Source of the DNA: Chaetoceros tenuissimus
Lineage: Eukaryota > Bacillariophyta > Thalassiosirophyceae > Chaetocerotales > Chaetocerotaceae
Direction of reading: 5' to 3'
NCBI GenBank assembly: GCA_021927905.1
Contig: BLLK01000052.1
Location: 250,501 to 314,500, forward strand
Length of the DNA stretch: 64,000 bases
How positions within the stretch are numbered: position 1 is the stretch's first letter; each line of letters begins with the position of its first letter. Under the pieces are notes generated by a model. The model was not told the origin of the DNA. It ran no database searches and saw only the letters and a list, made by a program, of their open reading frames with translations. This document shows, in pieces, positions 42,596-52,741 of this stretch. The position numbers were made by a program, and so were the translations under genes.

Positions 42596-42730
42596 AGCCC
42601 TTTTTGTTTTTAATAACTATTCACCGCTGTAGGCATTAGGGCAAAAAGGTACTTTTTTTTGAATTTGTGATGGGAGAAGCACTAAGGTGTGTGTCATAAA
42701 TAATAACCTCTATTCTAACCGTCACGAATG

Positions 42731-42745
42731 GAGGGTTCTCATTTT
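42731..42745 (+). promoter_or_regulatory. TTCTCAT box
   Basis: GAGGGTTCTCATTTT, 183 bases before the ATG at 42915, directly preceded by AACCGTCACGAATG. Confidence 0.5.
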
Positions 42746-42914
42746 TTACGAGTACATCGGGAACATTAATGGAAAAAGAAGCATTAGGAACCTTTTCTAT
42801 ATTCAAGTTTTGAAATGAGGCTAAAGTCTCGAAAGAGCAGCCCCATGCTACGATTGTCATAATTCAAGTTTTGAAAAGAGACTCGAACATAGCCTCTTTA
42901 TTTACAACAGCAGA

Positions 42915-44244
42915 ATGCCTTCATGGAGAGATTTTCCTGATTGTACATCTCGTGCTCACATTTCATTGGAGATGGAAAATGTCATCACTGGTATTATGTC
43001 AATACTGAAGAATGCGGATAGGTTGGTGGAGACTGTATTTTGTATAATCAAGGTTGTAGGGTTTATGAACCACAGAAGCTCCTCGGGGATGGTTATTGTG
43101 ACTATTATTATGAAAGATATAATTGGGACGGTAGAGATTGTGTTAGGTGGAACACTCAGTTCAAAGATAAATATCCACAGAAATGTAATATTCATATTTC
43201 TCTTGGAGATGGGAGATGGTAAATGTGATGAAACGAACAATAAGAAAGAATGTAGTTGGGACGATGGTGACTGCATTCAATTCCTCAATAAAAAGTATCC
43301 GAAATACAAATTTGTGAATCATGAAATGGTTGGGGATGGGCAATATGACAAGGGACACTACAATCAAAAGAACTGTGGATGGGACGGATTGTAAAGTTGA
43401 TGACTTTGAAAAGATCAGGGATGGAAGATGTAATGCAGATCTCATTGGCTATAATTCAGAAGTGTGTGGATGGGATGATGGAGACTGTCTAAGTAAATTG
43501 AGTCTTGGAGCAAGGTTTGCCCTCTTTGGATTTTTCGTTGTTATATACCTTGGGTTTTATATGTATTGCTCCAATGAGCAGTCTCCGATCAGTCAATACT
43601 TTCGTGATCGTCAAGAAAGACAAGAGGGGCTTCGTAATCATCGGATGCGCGAACTCGAGCGAAGAAGAAGGGCAATGATATTTCCAGTGCCGTCAGCTCT
43701 TGTAGAAGAGCCAAGAATGGATAGACATACACTGGTGGTCCTGACAAGTATAATTCATGAGAAAGTTGTTTCTTCCAAGAAGTCAAGTGACAATGATGAT
43801 GATTACAAGATCACTCTACTTCCACATGAGACGATCCTATCGGAACGATCAACAACAATCACAAATTGTTATGAGATACAATTACTTGTTGAGAAAGAGA
43901 ACAATCATGAGGTACTAGAGGACGACAGAGAAGAAGACTTAGAAGTGCAGCAATCTATACTGCAACAAAAGAAGCACAATATCGTGGTAGAAACTCTCTG
44001 TAGTATACGAGCTATGAATGATAACTGCATTCAAAGCTCTGTTGATAGCAATGTCGACGATCTATACTATAGTCCAAAAGTATGTCCAATTTGTTGCGAA
44101 GAATATGAAAAAGATGATGATATTGCATGGTCCAAGAATGAAGAATGTGTACATGCTTTTCGTACGGATTGTATTGTGCCTTGGTTAATGGAGCATAGTG
44201 ATTGTCCAATGTGTCGGAATGATTATCTTTGTTTGAAAAAATAA
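42915..44244 (+). pseudogene. LNR - TM - RING fusion protein, broken in the LNR part
   Basis: Starting from the ATG at 42915, four to five Lin-12/Notch repeats are readable only by changing frame (FPDCTSRAH; IGDGKCHHWYY..; LLGDGYCDYYYERYNWDG; CDETNNKKECSWDDGDC; CGWDDGDC). I count about three frameshifts and one in-frame TAG. From about 43390 the frame is open: a last repeat, a helix (FALFGFFVVIYLGFYMYC), a basic juxtamembrane segment, a linker with ILQQKKHNIVVETL, and a RING finger (CPICCEEYEKDD..CVHAFRTDC..CPMCR). One zinc-ligand His of the RING-H2 pattern is Arg here (HAFR). The architecture implies a surface-receptor E3 ligase; this copy is probably dead or badly assembled. Confidence 0.7.
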
Positions 44245-44526
44245 TAAAAATTTATAAAATGACTTCAGCTTGTCTGGGGGAGAGGGGGATAGGGGGTTTA
44301 ATAGGATACTTTTGATAATTAGTTGTACTGAACAGAACAACTCAGAAAACGAGTGACGTAGAGGACAGTTTGCCCGTAGTTTCTATTTCCGTTCTCCTTG
44401 GGCTGGCACCTATGAGCCCAACAATAAAAACAATTCATTCGTGATGATGATGTAAAGAACCACATAATTAAGAACAAGTGTTCAAGCACTTCTAGTTTAC
44501 TTTCAAAAACAAAGCCTTTATCCATC

Positions 44527-44835
44527 ATGGGGGAATCTCCTGAGAAGACATTAGCAATTACTTTTGTGGTATTTGCATTCGTCTATACTACAATTTACTT
44601 TGCATGTCATTATTACTGCTGCTCCGATCGTGATCGGTATGGGCTACACAGGATGCCAGATAGTATAGAGCGGTATCAGCAAAGATTGGATGCCCTGGAA
44701 CAACAGGCACAGAGAGGAGAAACAGAGGACGCAAACGTTAGCAGAAGCTCCAATGCATCCATCAATGGACGAGCAAGAGGAAGCACAAATCGTACAACAG
44801 ACACTCATCTTGGTACTTACACATCTTCTGCATAA
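44527..44835 (+). CDS. Small single-helix membrane protein (unit copy 1)
   Basis: A 102-residue protein: helix at about 8-30 (TLAITFVVFAFVYTTIYFAC), then Cys pairs, a predicted coiled segment (SIERYQQRLDALEQQAQ) and a Ser/Thr-rich end (GTYTSSA). The plan resembles the N-terminal half of the TM-RING proteins. Downstream non-coding sequence still carries their linker (KHNIIVES) and a RING stub, so it is likely a TM-RING gene truncated by an early stop. Copies: 52741-52430 (minus), 55276-55587, 58379-58690. Retention of an open frame in all four suggests that the short form may be expressed. Confidence 0.6.
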   Translation: MGESPEKTLAITFVVFAFVYTTIYFACHYYCCSDRDRYGLHRMPDSIERYQQRLDALEQQAQRGETEDANVSRSSNASINGRARGSTNRTTDTHLGTYTSSA

Positions 44836-46029
44836 GGGAGTTGTCTTGTCAGGAAAAATTTCTATCGAGATATTTGATACAGTATCTTGCCACATCATGA
44901 TGCTATCTTATTTCAAAGATCAATGAGGCTAACTTATCTCGAAACCAAATATGAAAAAGAATTAAGAATCCACAAGGAATCTCAAGGACGAGGCAGACTT
45001 TTCTTGAGCTTTCGAAATTCTATTCTGCTAAAACAAAAACATAATATCATCGTCGAGTCCTCTTTCTGCCATCTTAATAAACAGTTTCCCTTGTTTGAAT
45101 GAAGTTGTCAATGAGAATGAGGATTTTCATAACTCAAATCCTAATCTCTAACGTGCTAGTCACAAGGTGTTAACTAAAATGCTCACTGATAAATATTTCA
45201 ATTGGGAGATTACAGAGAAATACTCGAGGATGAGGAAGAACAATGCTAAAAACGAGGAAGAACAAAGGAAAGACTTCAAAGCGAGACAATCCTGCAAAAG
45301 AAGCATAGCATCATCGTTGTGCCCTACCGTAATATATGAGCTATGAATAGCAAATGCCACCTGAACTCTGTTGAAGGCAGTTGCGATGATCTTCATGATC
45401 CCTCAGGCTGCCCAATTTGTTTTGATGGGTACACCATAGGTAATATCATTGCGTAGACCAAGAATGAAGAGTATGCATATTCTTTTTATCTTCTTTGTTG
45501 ATTAGGCATTCTGATTGACCTAGTTCTCGACATGGATATGTTTGCTTTAGTAGAAGAGGAAATGAGCTGTTGCAGATTTCTTTTGTCGGTAGTGAGTAGT
45601 GTTGCCTTGTTTGATGTAAAAGAAACTGATGAAAATATCCTCAAATGAGAACTAGCTAACGGAGCATTTTACGAGATCTAATTTGTTTCTTATTCAGTAG
45701 CTATCATTCACCATCAAAAATGAATAACTCATGCTCTATAGGAGTAGTGTGGCGTTGATGTAAAAGAAACTGATGAAAATATCAATCCTAAAAAGTATAT
45801 TACTCATGATAATCAAATTTTACTAATTTAATTTGTGAGGAAAAGTTAGGGTTCTCATTCAACTAGGGAGGTGTCAGTGCCATAGGAATTCTTTGCATTC
45901 ATCCGCAGTTCCGCAAAAGTCTATCTAGTGTTACTCGTAATCTATTCTTGAAAAGGAGGTAGAGGTGCTTATATATAGAACTAGATGTAGGGATTGTTCT
46001 ATAACAAATTTATCTCCATTGAACAAAGC
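44836..46029 (+). pseudogene. Decayed RING linker and RING half, then promoter of TM-RING copy 1
   Basis: Frames resembling the RING linker appear twice (around 45040 and 45290), and a half RING (GCPICFDGYTIGNIIA then a stop) at about 45406-45453. From about 45500 on it is non-coding, with repeated AAAGAAACTGATGAAAATAT blocks (45627, 45762) and the TTCTCAT box at 45847. Confidence 0.55.
45847..45860 (+). promoter_or_regulatory. TTCTCAT box
   Basis: TAGGGTTCTCATTC, 183 bases before the ATG at 46030. Confidence 0.5.
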
Positions 46030-46650
46030 ATGATCACACCTAGTGCCTCTCCTCAAGACTGGGAAGCCTCGCAAGGTAGATTCAGAATGAGCGCGGGAAT
46101 GATAATTGCCTTCGTGATATTTTTTCTTCTACTGTTGCATTCTTGTTTCAGATTCTGCCATCATTATTGCCAAGGCAGGCAGCAACAACAATGTATTGTT
46201 GAAAATCGTCGAACAAAAATTCTTGATAATATTTCACAGATGAGCATCGTCCCCTACAAAATAGTGGCAAAAGATAAGGAGGTACAAATTGAATTTCACG
46301 ACTCTTCTATTGAAGACGAATAAATAGTTTGGAGATGGGGGTAAAGAGCAATGGAGAAAAACAGTTCGATGGTACTTCCATAAGCAACATTATCGTTCAA
46401 ACTATGATTCAGGAAAAAGCAAGAAGAATGGAAAATCCGAATCCAAATTGTGAAGTTGATCAAGTCCTATGTAACCAAAAGGAGTGTTCAATATGCAGTG
46501 AGAATACAAAAGCGGAGACAAAATTGCATGGTCAAGGAATGAACAATGTTTTCATTTGTTCCATATTGAGTGTATCGTACCATGGTTAATGAATCATTCT
46601 GATTGTCCAATGTGTCGTAATGACTTTCTTTGTTTTCAGAATGAGGCTTA
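46030..46650 (+). pseudogene. TM-RING protein, unit copy 1 (frameshifted)
   Basis: Same protein as 51234-50608: MITPSASPQDWEAS, helix MIIAFVIFFLLLLHSC, and a linker. Relative to the other copies a short loss at about 46320 causes a stop, and another small loss inside the finger (near 46498, CSICSENTKAE) destroys the frame of the RING. The DNA downstream still encodes the end of the finger (CPMCRNDFLCFQNEA). Confidence 0.75.
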
Positions 46651-46791
46651 AGAACAAAAGCGCAAGCTATTCTCATACGTCCATTGAAACTTGAACTAGA
46701 TAAATTAATATACAATTCATGATGCCCATTATTCAATCAATACAATTTATTCCTTACTACCTGAAAGATCCATCTATGCGGCAAGTGCTAT

Positions 46792-48370
46792 TTATTTTTC
46801 CATATCGAACTTTCTCTGTCCGCGAAAGAACTCAATAAACTCATTATAGCTTATAGAGCCATCTTTGTTTGCATCAACTACCTCAATCATTTTATCCACG
46901 TAGTCATCATGGCAAGTTTCTCCCAAGACATGGCAAAGATTTTCTTTGCTAATGAATCCAGTACTATCCGAATCAATACTGTCAAATGCGTCTCTTAACT
47001 GACTTTCTTCTAAATGTTGCTGCGCTTCCAAAGTAGCTGCAATGAATTCGTTGTTTAGAATACTTCCAGTTTGATGAATGTCTATACATGAAAAGATCTT
47101 TTCCAATGCTTCATCATTTAAATTCAAATGTTTGAGTTGCTTCTTGAACTCTTGTTTGGAAATGAAACCAGTGTTTTCACTATCAAAGGAACAGAATGCG
47201 TCACGTAAATGTTCGCAATCACATTGAGCACTACTTTCTTGAAGTCACCTGAATCAGCATAGGATACCAAGCTTTTCTCTACCTCGTCCATCAAACTTGG
47301 GTCTGGCTCTTTGGTAGAGAGTAGACTTATCTTTTTCAACCAAGTGTGATTCAAGGCCTCCTTTGCGGAGAGACGTTTCTCAGGAGACTTTTGCAATAAA
47401 GCCTTGACAAAGTCTTGCGCATCTTGGGTGATTGTGTTCCATACTTGGGAATCCATATTGTATTCGCATTCAACAATCTTATCTGCAACTTCCTTTTTTG
47501 TATCTCCCCAAAATGGTTTGGACCCCGAAAGCAACATGTAGGCAATGACACCTTGTGAAAACATGTCAACTTTATAGGTATATGACTTCCGTTTGATAAC
47601 TTCAGGTGCCATGGTATACACAGTTCCAACTCTATCGTTAATAATGGCATTTGGATCGAGGTATTTTGTCGAGAGTCCAAAATCAATGATTTTCACTTGT
47701 GCATCCGGTTCATTCGATTCAAACATGACATTTTCGAATTTCACTGCCGTAAGAATTAAATGTAAGTTATGTATGTCCTTGGTGTGGAATAAATGATAAC
47801 ATTTCTCATGGTACTAACAATCTCGGTTCATAATTTGATTGGAATGCATATAGGTCAAGGCATTCATCAGGGAAGAAATAATTTCAGCAGCCTGTTGTTC
47901 CGAGTATGGTCTACGAGAGTACAAATCCCCACCTGTACAAAGTTCCATAATGATGCTGATATTTTTCATCGTATGAAATGTTTCATAAGCTTTCAAGATG
48001 TTTGGATGATTGAGTGATTGGAAAATATCAATTTCATTTCTCATTTCTTGCAAGTAATCATCGTTGACAAGTCTTGTATCAATCATTTTGAGTACAAAGT
48101 ACTTTTCATCATGTGAAGAATCATTCTCCGCTACAGATTGCTTGATATGCTTTGAACTGGAAAAGCAACCGCAAAAGATGTTTGAAGCAATGTGAGACGA
48201 AGACTCCTTCTTGAGTTTCCGAGTAACGCGATATATGTTGGAAATGGAACCAAGGCCAATCACTGCATCTTTATTGTAAAAGTTCCATACATTCTTTCTT
48301 ACAATATCTCGATCTTGAATGTAGCGATTTTCAAAGCGTTTCAATTCACCTTTAGGAGGCTCATCTGGCT
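46792..48370 (-). pseudogene. CDPK copy 1, degraded
   Basis: Compared with the intact gene at 60672-62398, exon 2 (47743-46792) has lost about 25-30 bases around 47205, shifting the frame between the kinase and the EF-hands. In exon 1 (48370-47822) the catalytic HRD has become NRD (QIMNRD), the 5' splice site reads GTTAGT, and the true N-terminus is missing, replaced by the fragment array that starts at 48371. DFGLS, APE and EF-hands 2-4 are still readable. Confidence 0.8.
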
Positions 48371-49575
48371 GTGCATAATTTGATTGGAATGCATATAGGT
48401 CAAGGCATTCAACAGGGAAGAAATAATTTCAGCAGCCTGTCGTTCCGAGTATGGTCTGCGAGAGTACAAATCCCCACCTGTACAAAAGTTCCATAATGAT
48501 GCTGATATTTTTCCTTAGAAGACTCATTCTCCTCTACAGATTGCTTGATATGCTTGGAACTGGAAAAGCTACCGCAAAAGATGCTTGAAGCAATGTGAGA
48601 CGAAGACTCCTTCTTGAGTTTCCGAGTAACGCGATATATGTTGGAAATGGAACCAAGGCCAATCACTGCATCTTTATTGTAAAAGTTCCATACATTCTTT
48701 CTTCCAATATCTCGATCTTGAATGTAGCGATTTTCAAAGCGTTTCAATTCACCTTTAGGAGGCTCATCTGGCTGTGCATAATTTGATTGGAATGCATATA
48801 GGTCAAGGCATTCAACAGGGAAGAAATAATTTCAGCAGCCTGTCGTTCCGAGTATGGTCTGCGAGAGTACAAATCCCCACCTGTACAAAGTTCCATAATG
48901 ATGCTGATATTTTTCCTTAGAAGACTCATTCTCCTCTACAGATTGCTTGATATGCTTTGAACTGGAAAAGCAACCGCAAAAGATGCTTGAAGCAATGTGA
49001 GACGAAGACTCCTTCTTGAGTTTCCGAGTAGCGCGATATATGTTGGAAATGGAACCAAGGCCAATCACTGCATCTTTATTGTAAAAGTTCCATACATTCT
49101 TTCTTCCAATATCTCGATCTTGAATGTAGCGATTTTCAAAGCGTTTCAATTCACCTTTAGGAGGCTCATCTGGCTGTGCATAATTTGATTGTAATGCATA
49201 TAGGTCAAGGCATTCAACAGGGAAGAAATAATTTCAGCAGCCTGTCGTTCCGAGTATGGTCTGCGAGAGTACAAATCCCCACCTGTACAAAGTTCCATAA
49301 TGATGCTGATATTTTTCCTTAGAAGACTCATTCTCCTCTACAGATTGCTTGATATGCTTGGAACTGGAAAAGCTACCGCAAAAGATGCTTGAAGCAATGT
49401 GAGACGAAGACTCCTTCTTGAGTTTCCGAGTAACGCGATATATGTTGGAAATGGAACCAAGGCCAATCACTGCATCTTTATTGTAAAAGTTCCATACATT
49501 CTTTCTTCCAATATCTCGATCTTGAATGTAGCGATTTTCAAAGCGTTTCAATTCACCTTTAGGAGGCTCATCTGG
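48371..49575 (-). repeat. 402-bp tandem array of damaged CDPK exon 1 fragments (three units)
   Basis: Units start at 48371, 48774 and 49176, each beginning GTGCATAATTTGATTG and ending GGAGGCTCATCTGG. Read on the minus strand, each contains the kinase N-lobe start (KRFENRYIQDRD..GLGSISNIYR) joined, across a deletion of about 150 bases that removes the ATP-binding Lys and helix C, to KNISIIMELCTGGDLYS..QIMH. The unit junction cuts HRD after His. The units are nearly identical, so amplification was recent. Confidence 0.85.
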
Positions 49576-49692
49576 TCCACAGCCGTAAGTTTTAGATTTC
49601 GGATCTTTTGCACGAATCTCGCAACATGATTTGTAACTTGTAGTGCTATGAATTGAAGCAGGTATGGTGCTTCCTCTACTTTTAGCACTCAT
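49234..49692 (-). pseudogene. CDPK N-terminal exon with internal deletion, at inversion breakpoint
   Basis: The ATG at 49692 opens MSAKSRGSTIPASIHSTTSY, the true CDPK N-terminus, and continues through the Gly-rich loop (GLGSISNIYR). It then enters the same deletion as the array and ends out of frame (GTLYRWGFVLSQ). It overlaps the last array unit. Its C-terminal partner lies immediately upstream on the opposite strand (49800-50449), so the gene was split by an inversion. Confidence 0.75.
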
Positions 49693-49799
49693 TTGTAATT
49701 GTACTTGTAGTATATATCTCACTATTTTATTTATATAGATGTGGGTCAACTATTAATTGAAAACATTTGCAGATTCAAATGAATACAAATGAATTGTGA

Positions 49800-50449
49800 A
49801 GGACTTTGTCAAGGCTTTATTGCAAAAGTCTCCTGAGAAACGTCTCTCCGCAAAGGAGGCCTTGAATCACACTTGGTTGAAAAAGATAAGTCTACTCTCT
49901 ACCAAAGAGCCAGACCCAAGTTTGATGGACGAGGTAGAGAAAAGCTTGGTATCCTATGCTGATTCAGGTGACTTCAAGAAAGTAGTGCTCAATGTGATTG
50001 CGCATCGTACGACCTCGCAAGATATTAAACATTTACGTGACGCATTCTGTTCCTTTGATAGTGAAAACACTGGTTTCATTTCCAAACAAGAGTTCAAGAA
50101 GCAACTCAAACATTTGAATTTAAATGATGAAGCATTGGAAAAGATCTTTTCACGTATAGACATTCATCAAACTGGAAGTATTCTAAACAACGAATTCATT
50201 GCAGCTACTTTGGAAGCGCAGCAACATTTAGAAGAAAGTCAGTTAAGAGACGCATTTGACAGTATTGATTCGGATAGTACTGGATTCATTAGCAAAGAAA
50301 ATCTTTGCCATGTCTTGGGAGAAACTTGCCATGATGACTACGTGGATAAAATGATTGAGGTAGTTGATGCAAACAAAGATGGCTCTATAAGCTATAATGA
50401 GTTTATTGAGTTCTTTCGCGGACAGAGAAAGTTCGATATGGAAAAATAA
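49800..50449 (+). pseudogene. CDPK C-terminal fragment (kinase end and four EF-hands), inverted
   Basis: An open frame without its own start begins at the end of the kinase domain (DFVKALLQKSPEKRLSAKEA) and runs through the junction domain and four EF-hands (DSENTGFISKQE, DIHQTGSI, DSDSTGFISKEN, DANKDGSISYNE). The C-terminus is intact. No ATP-binding or catalytic lobe is attached. If transcribed it could yield a calmodulin-like protein from the internal Met in LMDEVEKS, but this is speculative. Confidence 0.75.
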
Positions 50450-50607
50450 ATAGCACTTGCCGCACAGATGGATCTTTCAGGTAGTAAGGAATAAATTGTA
50501 TTGATTGAATAATGACAAAGTAATGATAAATGGGCATCATGAATTGTATATTAATTTATCTAGTTCAAGTTTCAATGGACGTACGAGAATAAGTTGCGCT
50601 CTTGTTC

Positions 50608-51234
50608 TTAATAAGCTTCATTCTGAAAACAAAGAAAGTCATTCCGGCACTTTGGACAATCAGAATGATTCATTAACCATGGTACGATACACTCAATATG
50701 GAACAAATGAAAACATTGTTCATTCCTTGACCATGCAATTTTGTCTCCGCTTTTGTATTCATCGCTGCATATTGAACACTCCTTTTGGTTACATAGGACT
50801 TGACCAACTTCACAATTTGGATTCGGATTATCCATTCTTCTTGCTCTTTCCTGAATCATAGTTTGAAAGATAATATTGCGTATGGAAGTACCATCAAACT
50901 GTTTTTCTCCATTGCTCTTTACCCCCATCTCCAAACTATTTTTATATTCGTCTTCAATAGAAGAGTCGTGAAATTCAATTTGTACCTCCTCATCTTTTGC
51001 CTCTATTTTGTAGGGGATGCTCATCTGTGAAATATTATCAAGAATTTTTGTTCGACGATTTTCAACAATACATTGTTGTTGCTGCCTGCCTTGGCAATAA
51101 TGATGGCAGAATCTGAAACAAGAATGCAACAGTAGAAGAAAAAATATCACGAAGGCAATTATCATTCCCGCGCTCATTCTGAATCTACCTTGCGAGGCTT
51201 CCCAGTCTTGAGGAGAGGCACTAGGTGTGATCAT
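50608..51234 (-). CDS. TM-RING-H2 protein, unit copy 2 (intact)
   Basis: A 208-residue protein from the ATG at 51234 (MITPSASPQDWEASQ). One helix (about 24-42, MIIAFVIFFLLLLHSC) follows a short N-terminus without signal peptide; then come a Gln-rich basic segment, a linker and a C-terminal RING-H2 finger (CSICSDEYKSGDKIAW..CFHLFHIEC..CPKCR). The E2-facing IVPWL is present. All zinc ligands are kept. Membrane-anchored RING-H2 proteins act as E3 ubiquitin ligases for membrane or secretory-route substrates. The TTCTCAT box is 170-185 bases upstream (51404-51419, reverse strand). It is the best-preserved copy. Confidence 0.82.
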   Translation of the reverse strand: MITPSASPQDWEASQGRFRMSAGMIIAFVIFFLLLLHSCFRFCHHYCQGRQQQQCIVENRRTKILDNISQMSIPYKIEAKDEEVQIEFHDSSIEDEYKNSLEMGVKSNGEKQFDGTSIRNIIFQTMIQERARRMDNPNPNCEVGQVLCNQKECSICSDEYKSGDKIAWSRNEQCFHLFHIECIVPWLMNHSDCPKCRNDFLCFQNEAY

Positions 51235-52429
51235 GCTTTGTTCAATGGAGATAAATTTGTTATAGAACAATCCCTACATCTAGTTCTATATATAAGCACC
51301 TCTACCTCCTTTTCAAGAATAGATTACGAGTAACACTAGATAGACTTTTGCGGAACTGCGGATGAATGCAAAGAATTCCTATGGCACTGACACCTCCCTA
51401 GTTGAATGAGAACCCTAACTTTTCCTCACAAATTAAATTAGTAAAATTTGATTATCATGAGTAATATACATTTTAGGATTGATATTTTCATCAGTTTCTT
51501 TTACATCAACGCCACACTACTCCTATTGAGCATGAGTTATTCATTTTTGATAGTGAATGATAGCTATTGAATAAGAAACAAATTAGATCTCGTAAAATGC
51601 TCCGTTAGCTAGTTCTCATTTGAGGATATTTTCATCAGTTTCTTCTACATCAAGCAACGCCACACTACTCACTACCGACAAAAGAAATCTGCAACAGATC
51701 ACTTCATCTTCTACTAAAGCAAACATATCCATGTCGAGAACTAGGTCAATCAGAATGCCTAATCAACAAAGAAGATAAAAAAGAATATGCATACTCTTCA
51801 TTCTTGGACTACGCAATGATATTACCTATGGTGTACCCATCAAAACAAATTGGGCAGTCTGAGGGATTATGAAGATCATCGTACTGCCTTCAACAGAGTT
51901 AAGGTGGCATTTACTATTCATAGCTCATATATTACGGTAGGGCACAACGATGATGCTATGCTTCTTTTGCAGGATTGTCTCGCTTTGAAGTCTTTCCTTG
52001 TTCTTCCTCGTTTCTAGCATTGTTCTTCCTCATCCTCGAGTATTTCTCTGTAATCTCCCAATTGAAATACTTATCAAATAGTGAGCATTTTAGTTAATCA
52101 CCTTGTGACTAGCACGTTAGAGATTGGAATTTGAGTTATGAAAATCCTCATTCTCATTGACAACTTCATTCAAAGGGAGACTGTTTAAGATGCTCGAATG
52201 ACACAAAGAGACTCGACGATGATACTATGTTTTGTTTTAGCAGAATAGAATTTCGAAAGCTCGAGAAAAGTCTGCCTCGTCCTTGAGATTTCTTGTGAAT
52301 TCTTAATTCTTTTACATATTTGGTTTCGAGATAAGTTAGCCTCATTGATCTTTGAAATAAGATAGCAGCATGTGGCAAGATACTGTATCAAATATCTCGA
52401 TAGAAATTTTTCCTTACAAGACAACTCCC
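51235..52429 (-). pseudogene. Promoter of TM-RING copy 2 and decayed RING relic
   Basis: Inverted counterpart of 44836-46029: non-coding sequence with the TTCTCAT box at 51404-51419, then the half RING around 51840-51880 and the linker relic around 52190-52250. Confidence 0.55.
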
Positions 52430-52741
52430 TTATGCAGAAGATGTGTAAGTACCAAGATGAGTGTCTGTTGTACGATTTGTGCTTCCTCTTGCTCGTCCAT
52501 TGATGGATGCATTGGAGCTTCTGCTAACGTTTAGTACGTCCTCTGTTTCTCCTCTCTGCGCCTGTTGTTCCAGGGCATCCAATCTTTGCTGATATCGCTC
52601 TATACTATCTGGCATCCTGTGTTGCCCATACCGATCACGATCGGAGCAGCAGTAATAATGACATGCAAAGTAAATTGTAGTATAGACGAAGGCAAATACC
52701 ACAAAAGTAATTGCAAATGTCTTCCCAGGAGATTCCCCCAT
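52430..52741 (-). CDS. Small single-helix membrane protein (unit copy 2)
   Basis: 103 residues, identical in protein to copies 3 and 4, and differing from copy 1 mainly by GK for EK, an F for L, Q for L and an extra Val-Leu. Same helix and coiled segment. See copy 1 for the interpretation as a truncated TM-RING gene. Confidence 0.6.
   Translation of the reverse strand: MGESPGKTFAITFVVFAFVYTTIYFACHYYCCSDRDRYGQHRMPDSIERYQQRLDALEQQAQRGETEDVLNVSRSSNASINGRARGSTNRTTDTHLGTYTSSA

Larger units (their letters stand above)
40973..42914. other. Long intergenic region with dispersed repeats
   Basis: About 1.9 kb. It contains a copy of the dispersed upstream repeat (41105-41275), a GA-rich tract (about 41317-41391), three copies of a 28-base repeat (42468-42595), a second copy of the upstream repeat (42645-42715), AACCGTCACGAATGG (42716-42730) and the TTCTCAT box (42731-42745). 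No credible gene is seen in it. Confidence 0.5.
44527..47414 (+). repeat. Inverted repeat pair 1, left arm
   Basis: Matches 49800-52741 in reverse: small TM gene, RING relic, TM-RING, CDPK C-terminus. The spacer (47415-49799) holds kinase exon fragments. Homology continues more weakly to about 43700 on the left. Confidence 0.8.

Noticed and set aside
48371-49575. 402-bp tandem array as a CRISPR or satellite
   Set aside because: Units are long and clearly derived from coding sequence of the adjacent kinase; there are no short direct repeats with unique spacers.
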